A stretch of DNA of 64,000 nt from Streptococcus oralis ATCC 35037. Lineage in GTDB: Bacteria > Bacillota > Bacilli > Lactobacillales > Streptococcaceae. How positions within the stretch are numbered: the first letter of the stretch is position 1; each line of letters opens with the position of its first letter. The notes under the pieces were generated by a model. That model searched no databases, was not told the origin of the DNA, and was given only the letters and a program-made list of their open reading frames with translations. Positions 9,171 to 16,814 of the stretch are shown here, piece by piece. Where the stretch lies: the NCBI RefSeq assembly GCF_900637025.1, contig NZ_LR134336.1, forward strand, positions 1,456,001 to 1,520,000, in the 5' to 3' direction. The translations under genes and the position numbers were made by a program.

Positions 9171-10442
9171 ATGCCAGACAATCTCGCGCTTCGCATGCGC
9201 CCAAAAACTATCGACCAGGTCATCGGTCAGGAGCATCTGGTCGGACCAGGAAAAATTATCCGTCGCATGGTGGAAGCCAATCGTCTGTCCTCCATGATTC
9301 TCTACGGACCTCCAGGTATTGGTAAGACCAGTATTGCCTCAGCCATCGCTGGAACCACCAAGTATGCCTTTCGGACCTTCAATGCCACTGTTGATAGTAA
9401 AAAACGTCTCCAAGAAATCGCTGAAGAAGCTAAATTCTCAGGAGGATTAGTCCTATTACTGGACGAGATTCATCGTCTCGATAAGACCAAGCAAGACTTT
9501 CTTCTGCCACTCTTGGAAAGTGGTCTGGTTATCATGATTGGGGCCACAACTGAAAATCCCTTCTTTTCTGTCACTCCAGCCATTCGTAGCCGTGTTCAGA
9601 TTTTTGAGTTAGAACCCTTGGCCAATCAAGATGTTAAAGAAGCGATTCAGATCGCTCTCACTAATCCTGAGCGTGGTTTTGACTTCCCAGTTGAGCTAGA
9701 TGGGGATGCGCTGGATTTTATCGCAACCTCTACCAATGGAGACCTCCGTTCTGCCTTTAATTCACTAGATTTGGCTGTTCTCTCTACCCCTGAGAATGAC
9801 AATGGTATCCGCCATATCACGCTTGATATTATGGAAAATAGCCTCCAGCGAAGCTATATTACTATGGACAAGGATGGGGACGGTCACTATGATGTCCTTT
9901 CAGCCCTGCAAAAATCCATTCGCGGCTCGGATGTGGATGCCAGTCTTCACTATGCTGCCCGCTTGATTGAGGCTGGTGATTTGCCTAGTCTCGCTCGTCG
10001 CTTGACCGTTATCGCCTATGAAGATATCGGTTTGGCCAACCCTGAAGCTCAGATTCACACCGTGACTGCTCTGGATGCTGCCCAAAAGATTGGGTTCCCA
10101 GAAGCCCGCATTCTCATTGCCAATGTCGTGATTGATTTGGCCCTTTCTCCAAAATCCAACTCAGCCTATGTAGCTATGAATAAGGCTCTTGCCGACCTCA
10201 AAACATCAGGGCACTTGCCTATTCCGCGACACCTGCGTGATGGGCACTACAGTGGAAGCAAGGAACTGGGGAATGCCCAAGACTATCTCTATCCACACAA
10301 CTATCCTGGAAATTGGGTCAAGCAAGACTATCTACCAGAAAAAATTCGTAATCATCACTATTTCCAAGCAGAAGATACTGGTAAATATGAACGGGCTTTG
10401 GCTCAAAGAAAGGAAGCTATCGACCGTTTGCGAAAAATCTGA
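9171..10442 (+). CDS. rarA: Replication-associated recombination protein A (RarA/MgsA)
   Basis: RarA is a clamp-loader-like AAA+ ATPase that acts at stalled replication forks. Walker A (YGPPGIGKTS) and Walker B (LLLDEIHR) lie in the N-terminal third, followed by sensor 1 (IGATTENP) and the tetramerisation domain. The C-terminal PRHLRDGHYSG and YLYPHNYPG segments are diagnostic of the family. The frame opens at 9153, but GAAAGGA correctly placed before the ATG at 9171 (MPDNLAL) decides the start and gives 423 residues. The gene stands alone and points toward the 6S RNA and tRNA-Lys genes. Confidence 0.93.
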   Translation: MPDNLALRMRPKTIDQVIGQEHLVGPGKIIRRMVEANRLSSMILYGPPGIGKTSIASAIAGTTKYAFRTFNATVDSKKRLQEIAEEAKFSGGLVLLLDEIHRLDKTKQDFLLPLLESGLVIMIGATTENPFFSVTPAIRSRVQIFELEPLANQDVKEAIQIALTNPERGFDFPVELDGDALDFIATSTNGDLRSAFNSLDLAVLSTPENDNGIRHITLDIMENSLQRSYITMDKDGDGHYDVLSALQKSIRGSDVDASLHYAARLIEAGDLPSLARRLTVIAYEDIGLANPEAQIHTVTALDAAQKIGFPEARILIANVVIDLALSPKSNSAYVAMNKALADLKTSGHLPIPRHLRDGHYSGSKELGNAQDYLYPHNYPGNWVKQDYLPEKIRNHHYFQAEDTGKYERALAQRKEAIDRLRKI

Positions 10443-10471
10443 AATCCTTTTCAAAAAATTGCACTTTCCTC

Positions 10472-10500
10472 TTGATTTTTTTTGAAAAAGTGGTATTATA
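10472..10500 (+). promoter_or_regulatory. Promoter of 6S RNA
   Basis: TTGATT (10472-10477) is followed by a 17-base spacer and ATTATA (10495-10500). This fits a housekeeping sigma promoter placed to start transcription about 7 bases later, at the 5' end of the 6S RNA. Confidence 0.65.
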
Positions 10501-10506
10501 TAAACA

Positions 10507-10702
10507 TAGAAACGCTGTGGTGTACGACTTCACACTTAAGTGTTGACCGACTATTTTTTGTATTATTAGGGAAACAAAAGTCTTCTAACAGCATGTAGGC
10601 CGTCTCACACGGAAACAGCTTCAGTTAGAGCGAGTTGCCCACCTGCTTAATTGCGCGGGTTCAATACAAACCGTGAAGTTTCGGCACCAATACAGCTTTT
10701 TT
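10507..10702 (+). ncRNA. ssrS: 6S RNA
   Basis: This is a roughly 195-base RNA with the long closing stem expected of 6S RNA. GCTGT (10514-10518) pairs with ACAGC (10692-10696), GGTG pairs with CACC, and CGACTTCAC pairs with GTGAAGTTTCG. The open middle mimics a melted promoter, which is how 6S RNA binds and inhibits housekeeping RNA polymerase. The 3' stem is followed directly by a run of Ts. A well-spaced promoter precedes it, tRNA-Lys follows within 10 bases, and no reading frame covers it. The identification rests on structure and context. Confidence 0.8.
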
Positions 10703-10706
10703 CTTT

Positions 10707-10779
10707 GCCTCCTTAGCTCAGCTGGCAGAGCAGCGGACTCTTAATCCGTGGGTCACAGGTTCGATCCCTGTAGGGGGCA
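10707..10779 (+). tRNA. tRNA-Lys (CTT)
   Basis: This is a 73-base cloverleaf without encoded CCA. The acceptor stem GCCTCCT pairs with AGGGGGC, the anticodon loop is CTCTTAA giving anticodon CTT, and the T arm is ACAGG/TTCGATC/CCTGT. It is transcribed just after the 6S RNA and before a strong terminator. Partial copies of it lie downstream at 11712 and possibly 13803. Confidence 0.95.
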
Positions 10780-10794
10780 TCTAAATACAACAGG

Positions 10795-10823
10795 AAAAAG
10801 CCTTGTAAATCAAGGCTTTTTTT
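10795..10823 (+). terminator. Terminator of 6S RNA/tRNA-Lys
   Basis: AAAAAGCCTTG, a five-base loop, CAAGGC and a T run make a strong intrinsic terminator. Near-identical hairpins recur at 11749 and 13823 as part of a repeated scar. Confidence 0.85.
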
Positions 10824-11060
10824 GCTTGTCTATAACTGATTTACCCCATCATTTGTCCCACATTTTAAATCTATCTTTTCTTTTTGAATCAAATTACATC
10901 TTTACAAATAGTGTAAAGCCAGTTACTTTTGCTTTGATTCCATACAATATTTTCATGTAGAGAAGACAAATTTTATCTTCTCTTTTTATTTTCAAAATAA
11001 TAAAAACTGATTTTCTTTTCATAAATCAGACTGAAACTTCCAAATTTTCCATTTTGTTTA
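10824..11060 (+). other. Gene-free stretch with possible element relic
   Basis: No gene is supported here. The segment at 10841-10873 (TTTACCCCATCATTTGTCCC and flanks) resembles 13676-13708 (TTTGCCCCACTTTTGCCCCA), and both end TTTAAATC. A 70-codon open frame that runs through tRNA-Lys into this stretch is not credible. Confidence 0.4.
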
Positions 11061-11089
11061 TTGACATTTCCTCTAAAAAGGTGTATAAT
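11061..11089 (+). promoter_or_regulatory. Consensus promoter for the HdeD-like gene
   Basis: A perfect TTGACA (11061-11066), a 17-base spacer and a perfect TATAAT (11084-11089) lie 45 bases before the next start codon. Strong constitutive expression is expected. Confidence 0.85.
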
Positions 11090-11133
11090 ATTTTTATTAT
11101 CAAACTATACTATACTATATAGGGGGTATTGAA

Positions 11134-11649
11134 ATGAAATTTTCTAATCGTTTACTGCTATTCCTTGCAGGAGTTGTTTTTGTCCTTTTAGGACTTTTCC
11201 TATTTACAAACCCAGTAGCTAATCTTGTTGCTTACAGCTGGTGGATTGCATTTGGTTTACTGGTTTCTTCTATAGCAGCTATTTTAGGCTATTTCTCTGT
11301 ACCAAAAGAGCTTCGCTCACCAGCTCATCTTTTCCAAGGGATTGTTAATCTTCTCTTAGCTCTTTACCTCGTTGCCTATGGCTTTGTGACGCTGCCAGTT
11401 GTCATTCCAACTATTTTAGGAATTTGGTTAATTGTAGAAGCCATTATAGCTTTCTTTAAAGGCAATCGTCTGGGATTGATTTTCCCTATTATTGGCAACC
11501 ATATCATGTGGATAGCGTTGCTTGCATTTTTACTAGGTCTAGTGATTTTGTTCAATCCAGTAGCTACAAGTGTCTTTGTCGTTTATGTCGTTGCCTTTGC
11601 ATTTTTAATTGTTGGTTTCACCTATATCCTTGATGCCTTTCGTAAATAA
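11134..11649 (+). CDS. HdeD/DUF308 family membrane protein
   Basis: The 171-residue protein consists almost entirely of six hydrophobic segments arranged as two or three similar pairs, the pattern of the HdeD/DUF308 family. HdeD in enterobacteria is linked to acid resistance; the streptococcal role is unknown. Repeated motifs such as LFLFTNPVA and VILFNPVAT at similar positions suggest an internal duplication. The start has an AGGGGG ribosome binding site and a perfect promoter. The gene sits between tRNA-Lys and a tRNA-Lys fragment, so it may be part of material inserted at the tRNA. Confidence 0.75.
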   Translation: MKFSNRLLLFLAGVVFVLLGLFLFTNPVANLVAYSWWIAFGLLVSSIAAILGYFSVPKELRSPAHLFQGIVNLLLALYLVAYGFVTLPVVIPTILGIWLIVEAIIAFFKGNRLGLIFPIIGNHIMWIALLAFLLGLVILFNPVATSVFVVYVVAFAFLIVGFTYILDAFRK

Positions 11650-11711
11650 TCTAGCTGCCATTTTGGGCATATTAAAATAGCTGGGAAGTTACATTCTCAG
11701 CTTTTTCTGTT

Positions 11712-11734
11712 GCCTCCTTAGCTCAGTTGGGGCA
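11712..11734 (+). pseudogene. tRNA-Lys fragment with internal deletion
   Basis: The first 19 bases reproduce the 5' end of tRNA-Lys (GCCTCCTTAGCTCAG plus TTGG) and then jump straight to the 3' GGCA. About 50 internal bases, including the anticodon arm, are missing. The flanking bases and the following terminator copy those of the intact tRNA-Lys at 10707. It cannot fold as a tRNA. Confidence 0.8.
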
Positions 11735-11748
11735 TCTAAATCAACAGG

Positions 11749-11776
11749 AAAAAGCCTTGATAACCAAGGCTTTTTT
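11749..11776 (+). terminator. Terminator copy after tRNA-Lys fragment
   Basis: AAAAAGCCTTG, a short loop, CAAGGC and six Ts duplicate the terminator of the intact tRNA-Lys. It probably now terminates the HdeD-like gene. Confidence 0.8.
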
Positions 11777-11802
11777 GTAGTCTTAGCACTCACTCTTTAT
11801 TG

Positions 11803-11976
11803 GAGGCTGGGACAAAAGTCCTAGCCTCTCAATTGTCTTTGGATTATCGAACAAGACGCAGTGGTTGAGTGGGCTCTACTACGCTGATTTCATCAGCTTT
11901 TAAAGCCCTACTCAACTGTGCGGAGGTGGGACGACGAAATCGAATTCTAACGAATTACCGGTTTCTGTCCCACTCT
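11803..11976. repeat. Intergenic repeat-like element with inverted ends
   Basis: This non-coding unit of about 174 bases opens with GGAGGCTGGGACAAAAGTCC and closes with GTTTCTGTCCCACTCT. Its right half folds on itself: GTGGGAC pairs with GTCCCAC, and CGAAATCGAATTC pairs loosely with GAATTACCGGTTTC. I recall similar units between genes of oral streptococci but cannot give a name. It carries no reading frame. Confidence 0.5.
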
Positions 11977-12047
11977 CTATCCATGAGGCTGAACTCTATA
12001 TTCTGAAACGGTTTGGCCGGTCCACTTTTTAAAGAACACTTCATACC

Positions 12048-12128
12048 CAATATGAACCTGGTTTTATTGAAGCAAGAGATAAATCTCCACTAGAGCTCTT
12101 AATTGAAAATAAGGAGCTATTAGATTAA
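12048..12128 (+). pseudogene. C-terminal relic of an unknown gene
   Basis: A short frame ends properly with TAA and reads like a protein tail (QYEPGFIEARDKSPLELLIE and six more residues). It has no start codon or ribosome binding site, and an intrinsic terminator follows directly. It looks like the surviving 3' end of a deleted gene; the family is not recognised. Confidence 0.4.
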
Positions 12129-12130
12129 AT

Positions 12131-12157
12131 AAAAAAAGCGAGGATATCCTCGCTTTT
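12131..12157 (+). terminator. Palindromic terminator
   Basis: AAAAAAAGCGAGGATATCCT followed by CGCTTTT is a near-perfect palindrome that would terminate on either strand. It sits between two gene relics. Confidence 0.75.
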
Positions 12158-12183
12158 CTATTGTATAATCTTATTCTTTATTA

Positions 12184-12264
12184 TCAATCATCAAACACTC
12201 CGCCTGTAAGCTGGTACGTGAGGTAAATGTGCTCCAAGGTTTTGACAATTCGCGTCACATGAAG
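12184..12264 (-). pseudogene. Possible C-terminal relic on the minus strand
   Basis: Read on the minus strand, the tail LHVTRIVKTLEHIYLTYQLT then GGVFDD and TGA is protein-like. It lacks any start. It converges on the shared terminator at 12131, as the 3' end of a lost gene would. Confidence 0.3.
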
Positions 12265-12342
12265 TTATTTAAGCATCTTCTTTTCTTTTATTACCATTTT
12301 CTGTTATAATAAATTGTACTTCTAAAATAGAAAGGTCTTAAG

Positions 12343-13488
12343 ATGACAACTCTTATTAAACATAAACGTGTAGAATTTTCAGAACTTTTTTATGACTTAG
12401 TTTTTGTTTTTGCAATTTCAAAAGTAACTACTTTAATTGACCATCTTCATAACGGTATTTTGACTTGGAATTCTTTCCTTGATTTTCTCATTGCTACTTT
12501 GTTTCTCATCGATTCCTGGATGATTCAAACCGATTATACCAATCGCTATGGAAAGAACTCTTTATTTAACATAGTAATCATGTTTATCAAAATGGGAATT
12601 TTACTCTTTATAGCCAATATGATTGGACCTGATTGGCAACAATATTTTCATTATCTCTGTTGGGCTATTGGTACATTAACCCTTACCTTATTTTTTCAAT
12701 ATTTGGTTGAATTTTTTAGAAAATCAACCGATGATGCTAATCGGGAAAGTATCAAAGGTTTTCTATGGATAACAGGTCTAGGAAGTTTAGGATTCTATCT
12801 AGCAGCTCTTCTTCCTATTTACCTTAGAGTCTATATCTTATTTGCTAGTATTCTGCTAACATTTATTATGCCAAGTATCTTGCTTAATAAAGATAAGCAT
12901 TACCAGGTAAATCTCCCCCATTTAATCGAGCGCATCTCCCTTCTTGTCATTATTATGTTTGGAGAGATGATTACGGAGCTAGCTAACTTCTTTACAATCG
13001 AGAATTTCTCGATTTATTCGGTTCTTTATTTCATTATTATGATTTCTCTGTTCTTGTTTTATTTTGGTCAATTCGACCATGCTATTGATGAAAAATCTAA
13101 TCAAAAGGGACTATTTCTAATTTACAGTCACTATCCTATTTTCATTGGACTTATGATGATGACTGTATCGATGAGTTTTCTTCTGAATCCTGAAGCTAAT
13201 CGTCTCTTTGCAACCATCTTCTCTTATATCGGATTTGGCCTCTTTCAAGCTGCTGTCCTAGTAAATGGACCCTATAACAAACACTATCTTCGCTATTCGA
13301 AAAGTTACTACTGTGTCCAAGCGACACTCTATCTGGCTGCCTTGATTCTCTCTTTAATCTTTGCTTCTAATCCTATAATAGTAGTGAGTATAACAACCAT
13401 TTTAGCTCTAGCTATAGCCATTCATTTTATTTATTTTTATATGACACAGAATAAAAAATATTCCAAATCTAACTGGGAGTTATTTTAA
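12343..13488 (+). CDS. Low-temperature-requirement protein A (LtrA) family
   Basis: This is a 381-residue polytopic membrane protein with about ten to twelve hydrophobic segments. The N-terminal signature VEFSELFYDLVFVFAISK is characteristic of LtrA proteins, and an FGEMI motif in the middle (LLVIIMFGEMITELANFF) is also typical. The family was named for a Listeria gene needed for growth in the cold; its biochemical role is unknown. An AGAAAGGTCTT site precedes the ATG. The gene lies within the scar-rich stretch between tRNA-Lys and mgrA and is followed by a hairpin at 13505. Confidence 0.85.
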   Translation: MTTLIKHKRVEFSELFYDLVFVFAISKVTTLIDHLHNGILTWNSFLDFLIATLFLIDSWMIQTDYTNRYGKNSLFNIVIMFIKMGILLFIANMIGPDWQQYFHYLCWAIGTLTLTLFFQYLVEFFRKSTDDANRESIKGFLWITGLGSLGFYLAALLPIYLRVYILFASILLTFIMPSILLNKDKHYQVNLPHLIERISLLVIIMFGEMITELANFFTIENFSIYSVLYFIIMISLFLFYFGQFDHAIDEKSNQKGLFLIYSHYPIFIGLMMMTVSMSFLLNPEANRLFATIFSYIGFGLFQAAVLVNGPYNKHYLRYSKSYYCVQATLYLAALILSLIFASNPIIVVSITTILALAIAIHFIYFYMTQNKKYSKSNWELF

Positions 13489-13504
13489 TGAGTTTATAAC
13501 ATAA

Positions 13505-13529
13505 AAAAGCTTTGGGAACCAAGGCTTTA
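13505..13529 (+). terminator. Hairpin after ltrA-like gene
   Basis: AAAGCTTTGG, a short loop and CCAAGGCTTT form a hairpin related to the tRNA-Lys terminator stem. The trailing T run has been replaced by the IS30-like relic, so termination may be weak. Confidence 0.5.
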
Positions 13530-13640
13530 TATGATATCAATCACCGACCACGAAAATGTTTAGCTTACAGAACTGCTAGTGAAGCTCTAGAGGATGAGTT
13601 CGAGTAAATGTTGCACTTATTCTTGCAATTTATCATTTAC
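13530..13640 (+). mobile_element. 3' end of an IS30-family element
   Basis: The frame ending at TAA 13605-13607 reads DINHRPRKCLAYRTASEALE then DEFE, the C-terminus typical of IS30-family transposases (N-x-R-P-R-K-C-L-x-x-x-T). The next bases (ATGTTGCACTTATTCTTGCA) resemble an IS30-type right end. The rest of the element is gone, so this is a dead fragment. Confidence 0.7.
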
Positions 13641-13675
13641 TTGATGCACGAACTCGATATTTTTTTCGTTAATTT

Positions 13676-13812
13676 GTTTTTGCCCCACTTTTGCCCCATT
13701 TTTAAATCCTGACATTGAAAATACCTAAATGTATTTCCCTAAAATCAGCTATATTTCAACATTTTTGTTTATTTTCAATATGAAAAGTTCTTACAAATTC
13801 ATGCAGGGGGCA
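13676..13812. other. Candidate integration-scar sequence
   Basis: TTTGCCCCACTTTTGCCCCA with TTTAAATC parallels 10841-10873. At 13803-13811, CAGGGGGCAT matches the last bases of tRNA-Lys (TAGGGGGCAT). Together with the copied terminator that follows, this looks like an attachment-site remnant. No gene is present between 13641 and 13944. Confidence 0.4.
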
Positions 13813-13822
13813 TAGAAATAGC

Positions 13823-13851
13823 AAAAAAGCCTTGTAAACCAAGGCTTTTTT
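13823..13851. terminator. Third copy of the tRNA-Lys terminator
   Basis: AAAAAAGCCTTG, TAAAC, CAAGGC and a T run repeat the hairpin at 10795 almost base for base, including the downstream TGCTT. It has no obvious gene to serve and is best read as a duplicated scar. Confidence 0.7.
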
Positions 13852-13907
13852 GCTTAAATTTTTAGGATATTCTGAGTCTAATATAGATGAAATTCTTTTC
13901 TCATAAT

Positions 13908-13933
13908 AAAAAAACGCTACATAGCGTTTTTTT
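13908..13933. terminator. Palindromic terminator of mgrA
   Basis: AAAAAACGCTA, CA and TAGCG followed by seven Ts form a compact bidirectional terminator just below the mgrA stop codon. Confidence 0.8.
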
Positions 13934-13944
13934 ATTATTCTTAG

Positions 13945-15426
13945 TTACTCATCTAGTCGAATAAACATCATTGCGTTAAGTAAGGAGATGAGTGCGACCG
14001 TATTAATATTATTGGAATAGATCAGTCTCTTGTTCTCAATTGGTGGAATAATAAAATTAGAAATAATAATGTCGAAAGGTGACTCTTTTAAAGAATCAAT
14101 TGATAGTTCTAATTCACTCCAAACCTCCAGTTCAAAATTGTTGCTGCAATAATAAGAAAGAGTCTCTGCTACTGATTTTGCATGATACTGATCAAAATTA
14201 CTCATGACTAAAACCTTTAATTTAGGTTGATTTTGTAAAAGATTTAACACTAAGTGTTTGCTATGGGTAATAAAAGTATAGCTCAAGTGATTGACTTTCA
14301 TTGAATTGTAATCCATATCCAAAGCCTCTAGATAATGTTCAATCCCTTCTTTCACCTCTGAAACAAAGCGAGGGAAAATATTTTGAAAGTTCTTGATTGT
14401 ATTGCCTTTTTGATCAAATAGGATAAACTCTGTCGATAATTCCTGCCGATGCAGATGTGCCGTATTATGCAGATGCCAGATCAGATTGTCCTTATTGTCT
14501 ACCTGGAGATTATACTCTCTTGATACCTGATCTACTAGATCTCCCAATAACTGATACGATTTTTTTACATAGCTGTCTGTTTTTGCATGGTTCAGAAATA
14601 CTTCTTCATCTATGAAAAACATTTTTTGAAAATAGGATACAAACAGTTGACCGATCACTTCTTTATTCAGAGAGATATGATATTCAGAGTCAAAGCTCGC
14701 TACAATCTCGTCAATTCCTTCTGCCTGCATGAAAGATTCCAACAATTGGTTGTTAAAAGAATTTTTCTCAACTTCCAAGAAATGACCAAACTTTATTCGG
14801 TATAAATTCGTAACAAGGAGCAACTTTAACATTCGTTGAGTTGCGAAATTGACTGGAAAGGCAGTTTCTTTATAGACCAGTGCCAACAACTTACACAAAG
14901 GTTCTACTGAAAAATCTTCAAATGGCCATTGAAGAAAATAATATTTCTCTGAAAAATACTGGGCAAAAAAGTAACGGATATCGATTTCATTTCCAGTGAT
15001 TCGAACTGGATTGAGGCTAATTTCAAAACGATATTGTTTCTTAATAATTTTATTAATGTGACTGATGATACGGTAAAACGAGGATGAACTGATATAAAAC
15101 TCTTTACAAATACTCTTAGCATCACATCCTTCATTAAAGAAGACAAATTCTAAAATTGAAAAGTGAGTTGAATGTTTAAAAAAATGGTGATAAACCATCT
15201 CAATATCACTATCATCGGTGTTAATGATACGGATGCCATTTGTTGAGGAATGAAACAGCAAGTCAGGAAAAGAAGATCTGACTTGAGACAAGTCATCTTT
15301 TACAGAACGTTCTGTACAGTGCAATAATTCTGCTAGTTCCGAAATATGAAACCAGCGTTTATTTTCAAATAGTAATTCTAACAATTCTAATTGTCTATGA
15401 CTTTTTTTCGATAATAAATCTCTCAT
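13945..15426 (-). CDS. mgrA: Mga-family transcriptional regulator MgrA
   Basis: The 493-residue protein has an N-terminal winged-helix Mga DNA-binding region (about 10-65, with the HTH in WFHISELAELLHCTERSVKD). A second HTH-like segment follows (about 105-140, SICKEFYISSSSFYRIISHI). The C-terminal half resembles the PRD/EIIB-like domains of AtxA/Mga regulators. The size, sequence style and position beside the GlsB gene match pneumococcal MgrA, which is known to repress the rlrA pilus islet. No pilus genes are in this window, so targets are elsewhere or absent. A TATAAT at 15483-15488 (minus strand) may be its -10. Confidence 0.85.
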   Translation of the reverse strand: MRDLLSKKSHRQLELLELLFENKRWFHISELAELLHCTERSVKDDLSQVRSSFPDLLFHSSTNGIRIINTDDSDIEMVYHHFFKHSTHFSILEFVFFNEGCDAKSICKEFYISSSSFYRIISHINKIIKKQYRFEISLNPVRITGNEIDIRYFFAQYFSEKYYFLQWPFEDFSVEPLCKLLALVYKETAFPVNFATQRMLKLLLVTNLYRIKFGHFLEVEKNSFNNQLLESFMQAEGIDEIVASFDSEYHISLNKEVIGQLFVSYFQKMFFIDEEVFLNHAKTDSYVKKSYQLLGDLVDQVSREYNLQVDNKDNLIWHLHNTAHLHRQELSTEFILFDQKGNTIKNFQNIFPRFVSEVKEGIEHYLEALDMDYNSMKVNHLSYTFITHSKHLVLNLLQNQPKLKVLVMSNFDQYHAKSVAETLSYYCSNNFELEVWSELELSIDSLKESPFDIIISNFIIPPIENKRLIYSNNINTVALISLLNAMMFIRLDE

Positions 15427-15482
15427 GTATAACTTTTCTTTCTTTATAATAAACTAAATGATTGTCTTTCAATCTTCATGCA

Positions 15483-15488
15483 ATTATA
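15483..15488 (-). promoter_or_regulatory. -10 element of mgrA
   Basis: TATAAT on the minus strand, preceded by TGG so that it forms an extended -10, lies 57 bases upstream of the mgrA start. No good -35 is visible. The region 15489-15660 between the divergent genes otherwise shows nothing I can name. Confidence 0.4.
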
Positions 15489-15722
15489 CCACACAGAGTG
15501 CATTTATCCTCTTACAACGACTTTTGCTTGTTATAAAAAGACTAGTCTAATCCCTTAGAAACTCAGAAGCATCAAGCTTTTCTTATTTATCTGTATCTAG
15601 AGTACGTGTTTACAGTACGGTTTTCAAGACGAACTATTATGTTTCCAAGTTGAGATAGTATATAATTAGTTCAATCAAAGATGTTGATTCTTTGATTTAG
15701 AATTAGAAAAGGAGGATACACT

Positions 15723-15959
15723 ATGTTGTGGTCCATTATTGTAGGAGGTCTTATTGGTCTCATCGCTGGTGCAATCACTAAAAAAGGTGGTTCAATGGGA
15801 ATAATTGCAAATATCTTTGCAGGTCTTATCGGTTCATCTGTAGGACAATCTCTTCTCGGAAGCTGGGGACCTTCATTGGCTGGAATGGCTATTATTCCAT
15901 CAATCGTAGGTGCAGTGATTGTTGTTGCAGTCGTTTCATTCTTATTTGGTAAAAAATAA
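15723..15959 (+). CDS. GlsB/YeaQ/YmgE family membrane protein
   Basis: This 78-residue, glycine-rich membrane protein has three hydrophobic segments and the family pattern GGLIGLIAGAI...GGSMG...AGLIGSSVG. Older annotations call the family transglycosylase-associated, but no enzyme activity is supported. An AAAGGAGG site precedes the ATG. It is the first gene of a five-gene cluster (GlsB, AmaP, DUF2273, Gls24, CsbD) typical of envelope-stress loci in Lactobacillales. Confidence 0.88.
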   Translation: MLWSIIVGGLIGLIAGAITKKGGSMGIIANIFAGLIGSSVGQSLLGSWGPSLAGMAIIPSIVGAVIVVAVVSFLFGKK

Positions 15960-16058
15960 GCATTACCTAGTAAGAAATTAAAAGTGATAAGCCATAATTT
16001 TGAATACTGTAGACGGGTAAAATTATGGTTTAAAGCTTTTCATTTGAAAGGATTTAAT

Positions 16059-16622
16059 ATGTCAAAATCAAAGAAAATACTGTTACTTATTTTCTGTATC
16101 TTAATCTTGACTATTTTCCTTCCTATTCTCATAGATTATCATCAGGTCAGTGATTTAGATATCCACTTATTCAGTTGGAGAGAACTCAACGCTGAATTCC
16201 TGATTGCTAGATATGTCTTTTGGGGGACACTTGTCCTATCTGTTTTAGTTTTAATTTCAATGTTAGTGATACTCTTTTATCCTAAACAATATTTAGAGAT
16301 TCAATTAGAGACTCAAGAAGATACATTAAAACTAAAAAATTCAGCTATCGAAGGCTTTGTTCGATGTTTGGTCATTGATCATCAGTTGATCAAAGAACCA
16401 ACAGTCCATGTAAATAGCCGCAAAAATAAATGTTTCGTTTATGTTGAGGGCAAAATTCTTCCTTCGGACAACATCTCAAAACGATGTCTTGTCATTCAGA
16501 ATGAAATAACTCATGGATTAAAGCAGTTCTTTGGTATTGAACGTGAGGTAAAACTTGAAGTTAAAGTTAAAGAAGTTGAACCTCAAAAAACGACCAAAAA
16601 GACTGTTAGTCGTGTAAAGTAA
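16059..16622 (+). CDS. amaP: Alkaline-shock membrane anchor protein AmaP
   Basis: AmaP anchors Asp23/Gls24 at the membrane in staphylococci. Here the 187-residue protein has two N-terminal membrane segments separated by about 30 residues and a basic cytoplasmic tail (ending QKTTKKTVSRVK), as in AmaP. The frame opens at 15984, but a GAAAGG site sits properly before the ATG at 16059 (MSKSKKILLL), which I chose. The next gene, a DUF2273 protein, begins 10 bases after the stop, and Gls24 follows. Confidence 0.8.
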   Translation: MSKSKKILLLIFCILILTIFLPILIDYHQVSDLDIHLFSWRELNAEFLIARYVFWGTLVLSVLVLISMLVILFYPKQYLEIQLETQEDTLKLKNSAIEGFVRCLVIDHQLIKEPTVHVNSRKNKCFVYVEGKILPSDNISKRCLVIQNEITHGLKQFFGIEREVKLEVKVKEVEPQKTTKKTVSRVK

Positions 16623-16632
16623 GGAAGTAAAA

Positions 16633-16803
16633 ATGGAATGGTTTAAAAAATACCAGTATCCAATTATTGCAGGTTTAGTAGGTGTCATTCTCGCTTGCTT
16701 TATCTTATCCTTTGGCTTTTTCAAAACACTATTTGTACTAATTTGTGGAGCCTTAGGAGCATTTGCAGGATACTATGTTAAGGAAAAATATTTAAATAAA
16801 TAA
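16633..16803 (+). CDS. DUF2273 small membrane protein
   Basis: This short gene encodes 56 residues: MEWFKKYQYPIIAGLVGVIL, then a second hydrophobic segment (about residues 31-47) and a basic end YVKEKYLNK. Two membrane helices with a W-F-K-K start are typical of DUF2273 proteins, which nearly always lie between AmaP and Asp23/Gls24 genes. An AAGGAAG site precedes the ATG, and the stop is 11 bases before gls24. It probably helps hold Gls24 at the membrane; that is inference from context. Confidence 0.85.
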   Translation: MEWFKKYQYPIIAGLVGVILACFILSFGFFKTLFVLICGALGAFAGYYVKEKYLNK

Positions 16804-16814
16804 AGGAGTCTCGT

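Noticed and set aside
10748..10960. 70-codon open frame across tRNA-Lys and its terminator
   Set aside because: It begins inside the tRNA, crosses a strong terminator and has no ribosome binding site.
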